In this document: positions 1 through 7,775 of the stretch, piece by piece
Position numbering within the stretch: position 1 is the stretch's first letter
How the letters are laid out: each line of letters begins with the position of its first letter
From: Rhodospirillales bacterium
Lineage (GTDB): Bacteria; Pseudomonadota; Alphaproteobacteria; Rhodospirillales; JASLLZ01
Reading direction: 5' to 3'
Assembly: GCA_030754885.1 (NCBI GenBank)
Contig: JASLZL010000104.1
Location: 1-33,209 of the forward strand
Length of the DNA: 33,209 bases
The notes under the pieces: generated by a model
Database searches by the model: none
What the model was told of the DNA's origin: nothing
The model's input: the letters and a program-made list of their open reading frames with translations, nothing else
Made by a program: the position numbers and the translations under genes

Positions 1-810
1 GCCCCAATCGCCGGGAGCGTCCGCGGCTTGGTGACGACCAGCAAGGCGGGTGCCACCGGCCGCTTGATCGGTACATTGCCCCGGCTTGAGATGATCTCTG
101 TCTCCGGCGGCCACATCCACATGATCGACCAAAAAGCGGTCGAGTCGCGGGGAATCAAGGTGGCCAGCACGCCGGGTATTTCCACGCCTGACGTGGCCGA
201 CCTGGCGATCAGCCACCTCCTTAGCGTGGCGCGGGGGATCGCCGCGAGCGATCGCTACTTGCGCGCCGGCCGCTGGGCCACGGACGGACATATGGGGCTG
301 GCGACGCAGGTTTCGGGCAAGCGCCTCGGCATCGTCGGCCTGGGCGCCATTGGCAGCATCGTGGCGCGCCGTGCCCAGGCTTTCGATCTGGAGGTCCACT
401 ACTTCGGCCCACGGCGCAAGGCGGACGTAGGCTACTGCTACCACGACGACTTGGTGGAGATGGCGGCGGCGGTGGACTTTTTGGTCGTGACCTGCGTCGC
501 CAACGCCGAGACCCGCCACATCGTCGATGAGGATGTACTCGCGGCCCTGGGGCCTGCCGGTTTTCTGATCAACGTCACTTTCGGCACCGCCGATACGTCA
601 GCACTTATCAAGGCCCTGCAGACAGGAGCTCTCGCCGGCGCCGGCATCGACGTCTATGACGATGCGCCCAATGTGCCCCAGGAGTTCCTGGAAATGGAAA
701 ACGTGGTGCTGACGTCACATATCGGCAGCGCCACCCGCGAGACTCGTGGCCGGATGGCCGAGCAGACCATCGCCGCTCTCTGCCAGCATTTCGGTCTGTC
801 GATGCCGTGA
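1..810 (+). CDS. D-2-hydroxyacid dehydrogenase family protein, 5'-truncated by window edge, catalytic residues lost
   Basis: The reading frame is open from base 1 and the first residues already align inside the catalytic domain of the paralogs at 9901-12781, so the true start lies outside the window. The NAD(P)-binding motif GLGAIG is intact. The family normally has a catalytic Arg (N-x-A-R-G), Glu (x-E-P) and His (P-H). Here the Arg position reads NVTFG, with a Phe codon at 580-582. The Glu position reads DDAP, with an Ala codon at 664-666. The His (codon 718-720) remains. Two of three catalytic residues are therefore absent, which is unlike an active dehydrogenase. The closest paralog in the window by eye is the 11825 gene (shared GPRRK and EMAAAVDF). 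It converges on the DapA-like gene with a 9-bp gap. It could be a pseudoenzyme or a decaying duplicate, but there is no stop or frameshift in the visible part. Confidence 0.85.
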   Translation, partial: APIAGSVRGLVTTSKAGATGRLIGTLPRLEMISVSGGHIHMIDQKAVESRGIKVASTPGISTPDVADLAISHLLSVARGIAASDRYLRAGRWATDGHMGLATQVSGKRLGIVGLGAIGSIVARRAQAFDLEVHYFGPRRKADVGYCYHDDLVEMAAAVDFLVVTCVANAETRHIVDEDVLAALGPAGFLINVTFGTADTSALIKALQTGALAGAGIDVYDDAPNVPQEFLEMENVVLTSHIGSATRETRGRMAEQTIAALCQHFGLSMP

Positions 811-819
811 CGGCGGTAT

Positions 820-1734
820 TCAGGCCCGCTTGCGTTCGTCCTCGCCTTCCAAGATACCGGCGTCGATCAGCACCTCGCGCATGATGGCGCGGCCCTCCGG
901 CGTTACCGGCTTGACCGGGTCGCGTGGCCAGCCGCCGGGCCGGCCCAGGATATCCAGCGCCGCCTTGATGCCGGCGGGGAAGGTGCCGGTTGCGTCAAAA
1001 CCGGGGCGCAGCTTAGTGATTTGGATCTGGATGGCGCGCGCCGTATCCAGATCGCCCGTGGTGGCGGCACGGAAGAACTTGGGCGACAGCGGCCCCAATA
1101 CGGACGTTGAGGAATCGACGTAGCCCACCGCCCCCTCGCCGAGCGCCGCCAGTCCCGTCAATCCGATATAGCCGCCAAGGACGCTGATGCGGTCACGGCA
1201 GCGGCGGATGAATTGGGAGAGCTGGTTCCAGTCCTTGGAGCTTTCCTTAAGTGCCACGATGGTGGGCTCATCGGCCAGGCGGTCCATAAGATCAACGCTC
1301 AACGCCACGCCGGTGCGCTTGGGATGATTGTAGACCATGATCGGCATGGCACTTGCGGCGATGATTTCCTTGAAGAAGGTATAGATGTCGTCCTGGGTCG
1401 GCATGATGTAGGGTGGCGCCGTAATCATCACCGCGTCGCAGCCGGCGCGCTCGGCCAGGCGCACCTTGTCGATCACACCGCTGACGAAGATATCGCCGCA
1501 ACCGCCGATAACCGGCGCACGACCCGCCGTTTGGTCCACCGCCGCCTCGAATATGGCCAGGCGCTCGTCGTCGTTAAGCGCCCAGGTCTCTCCCGAGCAG
1601 CCGGCGACCAGGACGCCGTCGACGCCGTCGTCGAGCACGATGTCAGTGAGCTTGCGCAAGGCCGCAAGATCGAGCGAGCGGTCCTCCTTGAACGGGGTGG
1701 TCAAGGCGGGAATGACGCCCTTCAGTTCAACCAT
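820..1734 (-). CDS. DapA / N-acetylneuraminate lyase family class I aldolase
   Basis: A 304-residue TIM-barrel lyase of the dihydrodipicolinate synthase family. Such enzymes form a Schiff base between a lysine and a 2-oxo acid (usually pyruvate) and make or break a C-C bond, or dehydrate sugar acids. Visible: the Schiff-base Lys about residue 163 (ALKESS), the Tyr about 135 (MVYNHP), the carboxylate-binding Arg about 140 (KRTG), and the substrate loop GCSGE about 45-49. True DapA has GTTGE there, so Cys replaces the first Thr; together with the catabolic neighbourhood this argues against lysine biosynthesis. The start at 1734 is chosen because AGGAG lies 8 bases upstream; an ATG 17 codons earlier is open but adds no family sequence. 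It is divergent from the TAXI transporter genes and probably shares their control region. Substrate unknown. Confidence 0.9.
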   Translation of the reverse strand: MVELKGVIPALTTPFKEDRSLDLAALRKLTDIVLDDGVDGVLVAGCSGETWALNDDERLAIFEAAVDQTAGRAPVIGGCGDIFVSGVIDKVRLAERAGCDAVMITAPPYIMPTQDDIYTFFKEIIAASAMPIMVYNHPKRTGVALSVDLMDRLADEPTIVALKESSKDWNQLSQFIRRCRDRISVLGGYIGLTGLAALGEGAVGYVDSSTSVLGPLSPKFFRAATTGDLDTARAIQIQITKLRPGFDATGTFPAGIKAALDILGRPGGWPRDPVKPVTPEGRAIMREVLIDAGILEGEDERKRA

Positions 1735-2043
1735 ATGCTGGTCTCCTAATCCTAGGCAGCGGGCGGCGCGACGAGTGGACGCCATTCTTCCACAGCGGGA
1801 CCGAGGGCGCCAGGGAGCTTAGGGATAGAGTGCCGTTATTTCCTTGACCTATGTCATTGCGGGACCTTTCGGGGGCTCTAGCTTGCACGTTGAAACGGAC
1901 GCCCACGGCGTTTTGATCGGGTCCGAGCGGACGACATACTACCCTTGAACCGGAGACTATAACCGGTTAGTCCTCCGGGCGGATTCTTCACGGATCACGG
2001 TCTCATGGGGGATCGAGATGAAAGAAACAGGAGCTAAGACATC
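1735..2043. other. Divergent intergenic control region
   Basis: This 309-bp stretch separates the minus-strand DapA-like gene from the plus-strand TAXI operon and must hold both promoters. I see no convincing coding sequence. Two dyads stand out: a perfect 12-bp palindrome GTCCGAGCGGAC at 1921-1932 and a longer imperfect palindrome at 1950-1978. No pair of strong -35/-10 boxes is obvious. AGGAG at about 2029-2033 serves the gene starting at 2044. Confidence 0.6.
1950..1978. promoter_or_regulatory. Imperfect palindrome, candidate operator
   Basis: The arms CCGGAG-ACTATAACC and CCGGAGGACT-AACC (right arm read in reverse complement) meet at a central AACCGGTT. A palindrome with a central CG is common for LacI-type repressors, though other families fit too. 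It lies 66 bp before the TAXI start, in the divergent region. No regulator gene is in the window. The function is inference. Confidence 0.4.
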
Positions 2044-3024
2044 ATGAAAAGACGCAACATTTTACGCACCATCGGAACGGTTTCGGCCGTCATTGCGCTG
2101 GCCGTCGCCGGTCAGTTCGCGGCGACCAGCAGCGCCGAAGCTCAGGGCCGGTTTACCCTCGCCACCTCGCAGCCGGGCGGTGCCTGGTATCCCATGGCGG
2201 CCGGACTGGTCTCCATGTACAACGACAAGGTTCCCAACACCGTGTGGACGGTGGAGAAGGGCGGCGGGTCTTCCAACAACAAGACGCTATCGGCGGAAAA
2301 GGTGGAGTTTGCCTGGGTCTCTGGCGACATGATGCACGCTGCCCGTGACGGTAAGCCGCCGTTCGATAAGAAATATGACCAAACCCACTTCCGCGCGCTG
2401 CTCCAACTGCCGGCCAGTCACTCGCACTGGCTGGTGATGAAGGCGAGTGGCATCAAATCCCTTGCCGACCTCAAGGGCAAGCGGGTCGCCATCGCCAAGC
2501 GCGGTTCTTCGGGCAACCGGCGCGCCTATCAGTTGCTCGGCGCCTATGGGATTGGTGAAAAGGACTTCACGCCGTCCTACATCGGTGATGAGCAGGCCTC
2601 CAAGGCGTTGATCGACGGGCGCATTGACGCTTCGGTCGACTTCGTCGCGGCACCGGCTCCGGCCGTGTCCAGCCTGTCGACCACCCACGATATCGTGCTT
2701 CTTGAGATGGAACCCGACAAGGCGGCCGCAACTCGCAAGAAGTATCCCTACTTCGCGCCTATGGTCATTCCCGGTGGCACTTACCGGGGTGTCCCGAATG
2801 ACGTTGGGGCCTTTGGCGTGCCGGGCATGTTCATGTGTCTGGACCGGGTGCCGGACGAAGTCGCCTACCAGGCGGTCAAGGTGCTGATGGGGAACATCAA
2901 GGAGTTGATGAAAATCCACCCGGCTTTTGAGCGGGTGCAGGCCAATCCGTTGATCGAATCCATCACTACCCACAAACTGCATCCGGGCGCCAAACGCTAC
3001 TACAAGGAAAAAGGCGTCCTCTAG
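2044..3024 (+). CDS. TAXI-family TRAP transporter solute-binding protein
   Basis: A 326-residue periplasmic binding protein. The N-terminus is a signal peptide: KRR, then a hydrophobic stretch to about residue 29, with a likely cleavage after SAEA. The mature start, FTLATSQPGGAWYPMAAGL, is typical of the TAXI (TRAP-associated extracytoplasmic immunogenic) family. These proteins capture small organic acids or amino acids and pass them to a TRAP permease driven by an ion gradient. LKGKRVAIAKRGSSGNRRA matches the ligand-loop region of the family. AGGAG lies 10 bases before the ATG. The fused permease follows after 192 bp that contain a strong hairpin, an arrangement that often lets the binding protein be made in excess. 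Ligand not predictable. Confidence 0.93.
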   Translation: MKRRNILRTIGTVSAVIALAVAGQFAATSSAEAQGRFTLATSQPGGAWYPMAAGLVSMYNDKVPNTVWTVEKGGGSSNNKTLSAEKVEFAWVSGDMMHAARDGKPPFDKKYDQTHFRALLQLPASHSHWLVMKASGIKSLADLKGKRVAIAKRGSSGNRRAYQLLGAYGIGEKDFTPSYIGDEQASKALIDGRIDASVDFVAAPAPAVSSLSTTHDIVLLEMEPDKAAATRKKYPYFAPMVIPGGTYRGVPNDVGAFGVPGMFMCLDRVPDEVAYQAVKVLMGNIKELMKIHPAFERVQANPLIESITTHKLHPGAKRYYKEKGVL

Positions 3025-3091
3025 GTGCTGCTGTAAGCGATAATTGGTTCCGGCGCGCCCTGGCGTGGCTCGGAATAGGTAAGCAACTCAC

Positions 3092-3122
3092 CACCCGCCG
3101 GCGGAGGCACCGCCGGCGGGTG
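3092..3122 (+). terminator. Strong intercistronic hairpin between binding protein and permease
   Basis: A perfect 13-bp stem: CACCCGCCGGCGG (3092-3104), loop AGGCA, CCGCCGGCGGGTG (3110-3122), followed by ATTTTCG. The T-run is short, so this is probably a leaky terminator or mRNA-stabilising element protecting the upstream binding-protein message rather than a full stop. Such hairpins are common between binding-protein and permease genes. Confidence 0.65.
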
Positions 3123-3216
3123 ATTTTCGCGGGCATCCTTGCGGCGGTCTTGGCGCCCTGATAAGAGTTGCGTCGACGGGTCCGAAGTAGGTCCATGGTG
3201 AGGCGGGGGGGGATCC

Positions 3217-5184
3217 ATGCAACAACAAAAAATATACAGCACAACCGAGGGTCCGGGCCTAGAGCGGTTTCTAGGGTATACCGTGATCGTCTGCGCCGCC
3301 GGTTATGCATGTTTTCATTTGTGGCTCGGCGGCGCCGGCGTCCTCATTTGGCTCGCAACCACCGGTGGCAGTTTCCTGGCCGTCGACTTCAAAGCCTTTG
3401 CCGCAATTCCGGTGCTGGGAGTGGATGCGGCACGCCACATCAACCTGATCGGCTCCACGGTCCTGGTCCTCCTTCTCTATCCCCTGTCGCGCGAAACGCC
3501 ACGTCACTGGAAGTTCGCGGTCGACTTGGTATTCATCGGGCTCGCCATCGCCGCCGGCGTCTGGCTCGAATATCAGGCGGAGGAGCTCATCTACCGGGAA
3601 AGCGAGCCCAACAACATCGACATGTTCTTAGGCATCTGTGCCATCTTGTTGACCTTTGAGATCGGCCGGCGCGCGATCGGCCTTCCCATCGTCATTACCG
3701 TCGCGGTCTTCGTCGCCTATGCCCATTTCGGCGATCATATTCCCGGCTATTGGGGGCATCGAGGCCAGGATCTGGAATCCCTCGTCAACGCCTTTTACAT
3801 CATCCTTGAGGGTATATACGGCGCGCCGCTGGGGGTCGTTGTCGAGTTCGTCGTCCTCTTTGTCCTCTTCGGCGCCTTTTTGCAGAAGACCGGCGGCGGC
3901 GATTTCTTTATCGACCTGGCACGTGCCATCACCGGCCCGCTGCGTGGCGGCCCGGCCAAAACGGCGGTGGTCGCCAGCGCACTTATGGGATCTATTTCCG
4001 GCAGCTCCACCGCCAACGTGGTGACCACCGGGTCGTTCACCATCCCGATGATGAAGAAGGCCGGCTACCCGCCCCATATCGCGGCGGGAACCGAGGTTGC
4101 ATCGTCGGTCGGCGGCGTCCTTCTGCCACCGGTGATGGGGGCCGCCGCCTTCCTCATGGTCGGTCTGACGGCAGTTCCCTATACCGACATCATCAAGGCG
4201 GCCGCCCTGCCGGCGCTCTTGTACTTCATTAGCGTTTATGCCCAAGTCCATTACACCGCCTGCCGGTTGAACCTGGGCGGCACGCCCTTCCCGTCGGATT
4301 ATTGGTCCAATCTGGCCCGCGTGATCATTCGCGGCCTGCCTTATCTGGTTCCGTTGGTGACCCTGGTCTGGCTGCTGCTTGTCGGCCGCTCGGCCCAGTT
4401 TGCCGCCTTCGCCGCCATTCTCCTGATGATCGCCATGTCGTTCATCCGCGAGGAGACGCGCATGGGGCCCAAGCAGTTTGTCGAGGCCCTCCAGACCGGG
4501 GCCAAGAACGCGCTGCCGGTGGCCGCCGCATGCGCCTGCGTCGGCATGATCATCGGCGTCGTGGATTTGACCGGCGTCGGTATCAAGTTTTCGGCCCTGA
4601 TGACCTCGGGCACCGGTGGCAGCGTGTTTTTGGCCATCATCTTAGTGGCGCTGGCGTCGCTGGTTTTGGGCATCGAGCTGCCGATTAGCGCGTCCTATCT
4701 TGTGGTTGCGTTACTTGCCGCACCGGCACTCGTAGACCTCGGCGTACCCCTCATTCCGGCCCACTTGATCTGTATGTGGTTCGCCATCGACGCGGCGGTT
4801 ACGCCACCGGTATGCATAACCTCTTACGTCGCCTCGGGGGTGGCCAATTCCGATCCCTTCAAGACGGCCAAGGGCCTCTACGTCGTTCCCTTCCTCATGG
4901 CCTACACCCCGATCACGCTGAACGGTGCTTGGCCCGACGTGGTGATGGCATTCACAAGCGGCGCCATCGGCCTGATCAGCTTGGCCGCCGCCTGGGAGGG
5001 CCACTTTATCATCAAGGCCACGATCATCGAACGTCTGATACTGGCCGGAGTCGTGGTTACCGCTATCGATCCCTCGGGGCCGACCGACTACGCCGGCATC
5101 GCCGGCTTCTTCTTGGTCATCGTCTTGCAGTACATGCGCAAGGGCCGGGCTTCCGGGGTAGAAAGTACGCCGCCCGCCGGATAG
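3217..5184 (+). CDS. TRAP transporter fused permease (4TM + 12TM, TAXI type)
   Basis: A 655-residue, very hydrophobic inner-membrane protein. The N-terminal third (residues about 15-200) holds the small DctQ-like helices. The remainder is the large DctM-like permease, with the typical stretch GPAKTAVVASALMGSISGSSTANVV split across residues about 245-270, the GGVLLPPVMGAAAF segment about 295-310, and a TPPVCI motif about 529. Fusion of the two membrane subunits is usual in TAXI systems. It imports the ligand of the 2044 binding protein using an ion gradient. The start is the ATG at 3217 behind a G-rich Shine-Dalgarno (GAGGCGGGGGGG). A terminator follows the gene. Confidence 0.93.
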   Translation: MQQQKIYSTTEGPGLERFLGYTVIVCAAGYACFHLWLGGAGVLIWLATTGGSFLAVDFKAFAAIPVLGVDAARHINLIGSTVLVLLLYPLSRETPRHWKFAVDLVFIGLAIAAGVWLEYQAEELIYRESEPNNIDMFLGICAILLTFEIGRRAIGLPIVITVAVFVAYAHFGDHIPGYWGHRGQDLESLVNAFYIILEGIYGAPLGVVVEFVVLFVLFGAFLQKTGGGDFFIDLARAITGPLRGGPAKTAVVASALMGSISGSSTANVVTTGSFTIPMMKKAGYPPHIAAGTEVASSVGGVLLPPVMGAAAFLMVGLTAVPYTDIIKAAALPALLYFISVYAQVHYTACRLNLGGTPFPSDYWSNLARVIIRGLPYLVPLVTLVWLLLVGRSAQFAAFAAILLMIAMSFIREETRMGPKQFVEALQTGAKNALPVAAACACVGMIIGVVDLTGVGIKFSALMTSGTGGSVFLAIILVALASLVLGIELPISASYLVVALLAAPALVDLGVPLIPAHLICMWFAIDAAVTPPVCITSYVASGVANSDPFKTAKGLYVVPFLMAYTPITLNGAWPDVVMAFTSGAIGLISLAAAWEGHFIIKATIIERLILAGVVVTAIDPSGPTDYAGIAGFFLVIVLQYMRKGRASGVESTPPAG

Positions 5185-5214
5185 AACGGTGCCTTTTCAA
5201 GGCCTTGGTCAATA

Positions 5215-5247
5215 CGGGGGCTTCGTCCAGGCGGAGCCCCCGTTTTT
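5215..5247 (+). terminator. Rho-independent terminator after TRAP permease
   Basis: Stem CGGGGGCT (5215-5222) pairs with AGCCCCCG (5235-5242) around a 12-nt loop, followed by TTTTT at 5243-5247. It lies 31 bp after the permease stop and closes the TAXI operon, so the RraA-like gene downstream probably has its own promoter. Confidence 0.8.
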
Positions 5248-5253
5248 CTGATT

Positions 5254-5278
5254 GTTGCGATTAGTTTTGTATTGCAAC
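5254..5278. promoter_or_regulatory. Inverted repeat, candidate operator upstream of RraA-like gene
   Basis: GTTGCGAT (5254-5261) and ATTGCAAC (5271-5278) are inverted copies with one mismatch and a 9-bp AT-rich spacer. They lie just after the terminator and 57 bp before the start at 5335, where a promoter is required. No clear -35/-10 pair can be assigned. Confidence 0.3.
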
Positions 5279-5334
5279 GGCTCTTTGGTAATGTTCATCG
5301 AACTTTTGGCCAGGCTTCAAAAAGGGGGGACAAG

Positions 5335-6096
5335 ATGACACAAGAAATGGTTGGGATTCTCGATCCCGAGAAAATAACCCTTCGGGAAATTCAACGCGTG
5401 GATCCTGAAATCATTCGCGGGTTCGAGGAACTGAAGGACCTGGCGGGAATTGTCGCTCGCGCGCTGGACAATTTCGGTATCTGCGGAACGGTTCCCGCGA
5501 CCTCTTTGCCTCCGCTGGCGCCCGGGTCTCGGGTGGTCGGCTCCGCCATAACGGTTCGCAGCATTCCGGAACGGGAAATTCCCTACCGATACTGGGAACG
5601 GGGAGATCCTACCCTGTTGGGAGAGCGAGAGGCGTTTTTCCTGGCCAAAGAGGGGGACGTCATTGTCATTGACGGCAGCTCCGTCTACCCGGCGTCCAAT
5701 CTGGGTTCCATGTCGGTTGCCCTGGCCGCTCGGCTAGGTGCGGTCGGAATAATCGTCGACGGAACCGTCACCGGCGTCGAACTCATACGCACCGTTCCCA
5801 TACCCGTGTGGTCCAAGGGAGGAACGACGGTGACCGGACATCACAGGCTGGAGACGGCGGAGATCAACGGCCCCATCGGTATTTGCGGCGTTCGGGTCGA
5901 GCCGGGAGACGTGATGATCGGCGATGAATCGGGCGTGACTGTCGTCCCCCGCGAGGCTGCACCCGACGTGCTGGCGCTTTGTCAGGAAATGCGCGGGGCA
6001 TTTACCAAGGTTCGCGACATGGTCGCCGAAGGCGGCGATCGCGACGAGTTACGCCGGGTGCTGGGCGACCAGATGAAAGCCTACACGGAAAAGTAG
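5335..6096 (+). CDS. RraA / HMG-aldolase-like protein lacking the Arg-Asp motif
   Basis: 253 residues with the RraA fold signature: GTVPATSLPPLAPGSRVVGSA region about 51-71, then GDVIVIDG about 108-114 and LGAVGIIVDGTV about 134-145. Active 4-hydroxy-4-methyl-2-oxoglutarate (pyruvate-releasing, Mg-dependent) aldolases carry G-x-x-x-D/E followed about 20 residues later by Arg-Asp (VDGAVRD). Here the equivalent reads VDGTVTG (Thr146-Gly147), and the earlier acidic residue is replaced in LGSMSVAL. The usual pyruvate and metal ligands are thus missing. ATG 5335 is chosen because AAAGGGGGGACAAG precedes it; an ATG at 5272 sits inside the inverted repeat. Glycine codons are often GGA, unlike neighbours, hinting at a different origin. 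Function uncertain. Confidence 0.85.
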   Translation: MTQEMVGILDPEKITLREIQRVDPEIIRGFEELKDLAGIVARALDNFGICGTVPATSLPPLAPGSRVVGSAITVRSIPEREIPYRYWERGDPTLLGEREAFFLAKEGDVIVIDGSSVYPASNLGSMSVALAARLGAVGIIVDGTVTGVELIRTVPIPVWSKGGTTVTGHHRLETAEINGPIGICGVRVEPGDVMIGDESGVTVVPREAAPDVLALCQEMRGAFTKVRDMVAEGGDRDELRRVLGDQMKAYTEK

Positions 6097-6106
6097 CCGA
6101 TTCCTG

Positions 6107-6131
6107 AAGCCTGGGCCGGTAGCCCAGGTTT
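6107..6131. terminator. Bidirectional hairpin between convergent genes
   Basis: CCTGGGC (6110-6116), loop CGGTA, GCCCAGG (6122-6128), with flanking A and T residues extending the stem weakly. It fills the 33-bp gap between the convergent RraA-like and PLP genes, and its 3' edge overlaps the stop codon of the PLP gene (6130-6132). The T-run is short (TTTA on the plus strand), so efficiency is uncertain. Confidence 0.5.
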
Positions 6132-7626
6132 ACTCGGCGGCGTTGCGCACCGCGCCCTTCTGATCCATGACGCCAGAGTGGCGGCACATGAGCTCGCAGA
6201 AGCGGGCCAGGGCGCGGACCATCCAGCGCGTGTTGTCCTCGATGATATTGCCCTCGTCATCGGTCGTGCCGAGTCCGATCGACATCTTGATGTTGGCGTC
6301 ATAGGCAACACACGGGATGATACCCATCGCCTTCATGCCGCTCTGGGGCAGGGACGTGCCGGCGTACATGTCCTCGATCGAGAAGATGGGCCAGCCCATG
6401 CGGCCGTCCTTCCAGGTGTCTTGATAATTGATCTCGACGCCGCAACTGCCGTAGTCCTTGTCGATGCGCACGCCATCCATCAGGCCCTGGTCGATCTTTG
6501 AGAACTCGTCGACGACGATCTGGTGGAAGATGTCGCAGTTCTCGCGGAACTGATCACCCCTTTCCAAGAGAATCCTCAGCGCCGCGACGAGGCCCAAGAG
6601 CGATTCCTTACCCGGGTCCATCTGCACGAACATGGCCTTGCCGTGGGAAATGACGCCACCGGCCCGGGGACCGGCGGTGCCGAGCGCACGGGACAAGGGC
6701 GAGATGGCCGCCTCTTTTCCGATGGCAAGCCCACAGGTCGTGGCGCCCGACGCCTTGTCCATGGAAAACGTGATGATGTCGGCGCCGATCTTGCGGATGT
6801 CGGTGCATTGGAAGGGAATGGCGGCGGCGTTGTCGATGACGTAGGGCACGTCATATTCCTGGGCCATCTTGGCGATTTCCTTTTGCAAGATGGGCACGCC
6901 GTCGGCGTCCGTGTCCTTATAGCCGTACGACGGGTTGGTGTAGCCGAGAGAGGTGAAGCCGGCGAGGGAGTCCTCGTGGCGACGCGCTGTCTTGGCCATC
7001 CTTTCCGCCGTCGCCTTGGCATCGACGTGGGTGAGCAGCGCGCAAGGATGATAGCGCAGCCCATGGCTGTTGTATTTGGCTCCCTCCATGGGCACCAAGA
7101 CGACATCTAAGTTGTTGAGGCGTTTGCCCATTTGGCCGTATTCGCCAGCGGTGACGCCGCGGTCGGCAAAGATGTCCTTGTACTTGGGCGGGAAGGGCCG
7201 GCCATAGCCCGCCTGGTGATGGGCGTGGCGCTCATAGGGTGCCATGTAACGGGTCCGATAGTTCTCGCCCCGCCCGGCCAGGGGCGGCGTGAACAGGTTG
7301 TCACAGGCAGCCAACAAAAGGCCCTCGCAGGTGCTTGCCGTCACCGCGTCGTAGTCATCGCCGTAATAGCTCTTGACCAGTTTGCGGATCTCGAAATCAA
7401 GGGTGCCACTGTTGATGACCTTGCGGTTGCCGGCCTCGACGGCGTCAGAAATCTCCTTGCGCAGTAACCCGTGGCATTCGGAAATCATGCCCGAAAGGCC
7501 GATCTTGCCCAACAGTTCGCTGGGCATGCCGATCTCTTTCGGGATCTTCTTGCCTTCCTCGAAAAGCTTTTCGCGGGTATCCGAGAGGTGGTTGTAAAGT
7601 TCGATCTTGGTGTTGAACCTGCCCAT
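6130..7626 (-). CDS. PLP-dependent fold-type I enzyme (SelA-like region), substrate unknown
   Basis: A 498-residue protein. The centre is a fold-type I PLP domain: VIDNAA about 264-269, with Asp265 placed to contact the pyridine nitrogen, and ITFSMDKASG about 285-294, with Lys291 as the likely Schiff-base lysine. The pattern ITFS-x-DK-x-x-G resembles SelA and related lyases rather than classical aminotransferases. A GTLDFE segment about 74-79 and a long Arg/Tyr/His-rich loop about 120-145 precede it. The N-terminal 60 residues are not recognised. The start at 7626 has AAGGGGGA upstream; a candidate extended -10 promoter lies just before. It stands alone between a convergent and a divergent neighbour, so it is probably monocistronic. 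It could be an amino-acid lyase, racemase or transferase; I cannot choose. Confidence 0.85.
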   Translation of the reverse strand: MGRFNTKIELYNHLSDTREKLFEEGKKIPKEIGMPSELLGKIGLSGMISECHGLLRKEISDAVEAGNRKVINSGTLDFEIRKLVKSYYGDDYDAVTASTCEGLLLAACDNLFTPPLAGRGENYRTRYMAPYERHAHHQAGYGRPFPPKYKDIFADRGVTAGEYGQMGKRLNNLDVVLVPMEGAKYNSHGLRYHPCALLTHVDAKATAERMAKTARRHEDSLAGFTSLGYTNPSYGYKDTDADGVPILQKEIAKMAQEYDVPYVIDNAAAIPFQCTDIRKIGADIITFSMDKASGATTCGLAIGKEAAISPLSRALGTAGPRAGGVISHGKAMFVQMDPGKESLLGLVAALRILLERGDQFRENCDIFHQIVVDEFSKIDQGLMDGVRIDKDYGSCGVEINYQDTWKDGRMGWPIFSIEDMYAGTSLPQSGMKAMGIIPCVAYDANIKMSIGLGTTDDEGNIIEDNTRWMVRALARFCELMCRHSGVMDQKGAVRNAAE

Positions 7627-7664
7627 GATTTCCCCCTTGGGTCGGTGACGTTGCGTTAGCCTAC

Positions 7665-7673
7665 AGTATACCA
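7665..7673 (-). promoter_or_regulatory. Candidate extended -10 promoter for the PLP gene
   Basis: On the minus strand the sequence reads TGGTATACT: an extended -10 TG-N followed by TATACT (five of six matches to TATAAT). It lies 39 bp before the start codon, giving a leader of about 30 nt that contains the Shine-Dalgarno. No good -35 is seen, which is tolerated with an extended -10. Confidence 0.4.
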
Positions 7674-7775
7674 AATGGCACCGCAGTCCACCGCCGATCT
7701 TTGGCGATTTCGACGCGTGGACGGCGGCGGTCGGGCCGGTTATGGTAGGCTGGCAAAAAAGGAATGGAGGGGGCC

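Noticed and set aside
1941-1990. Possible TPP riboswitch (ACCCTTGAACC resembles part of the THI element)
   Set aside because: The CUGAGA box upstream and the UAAUGCCAGCG-type segment downstream are absent; the sequence is better explained by the palindrome at 1950-1978.
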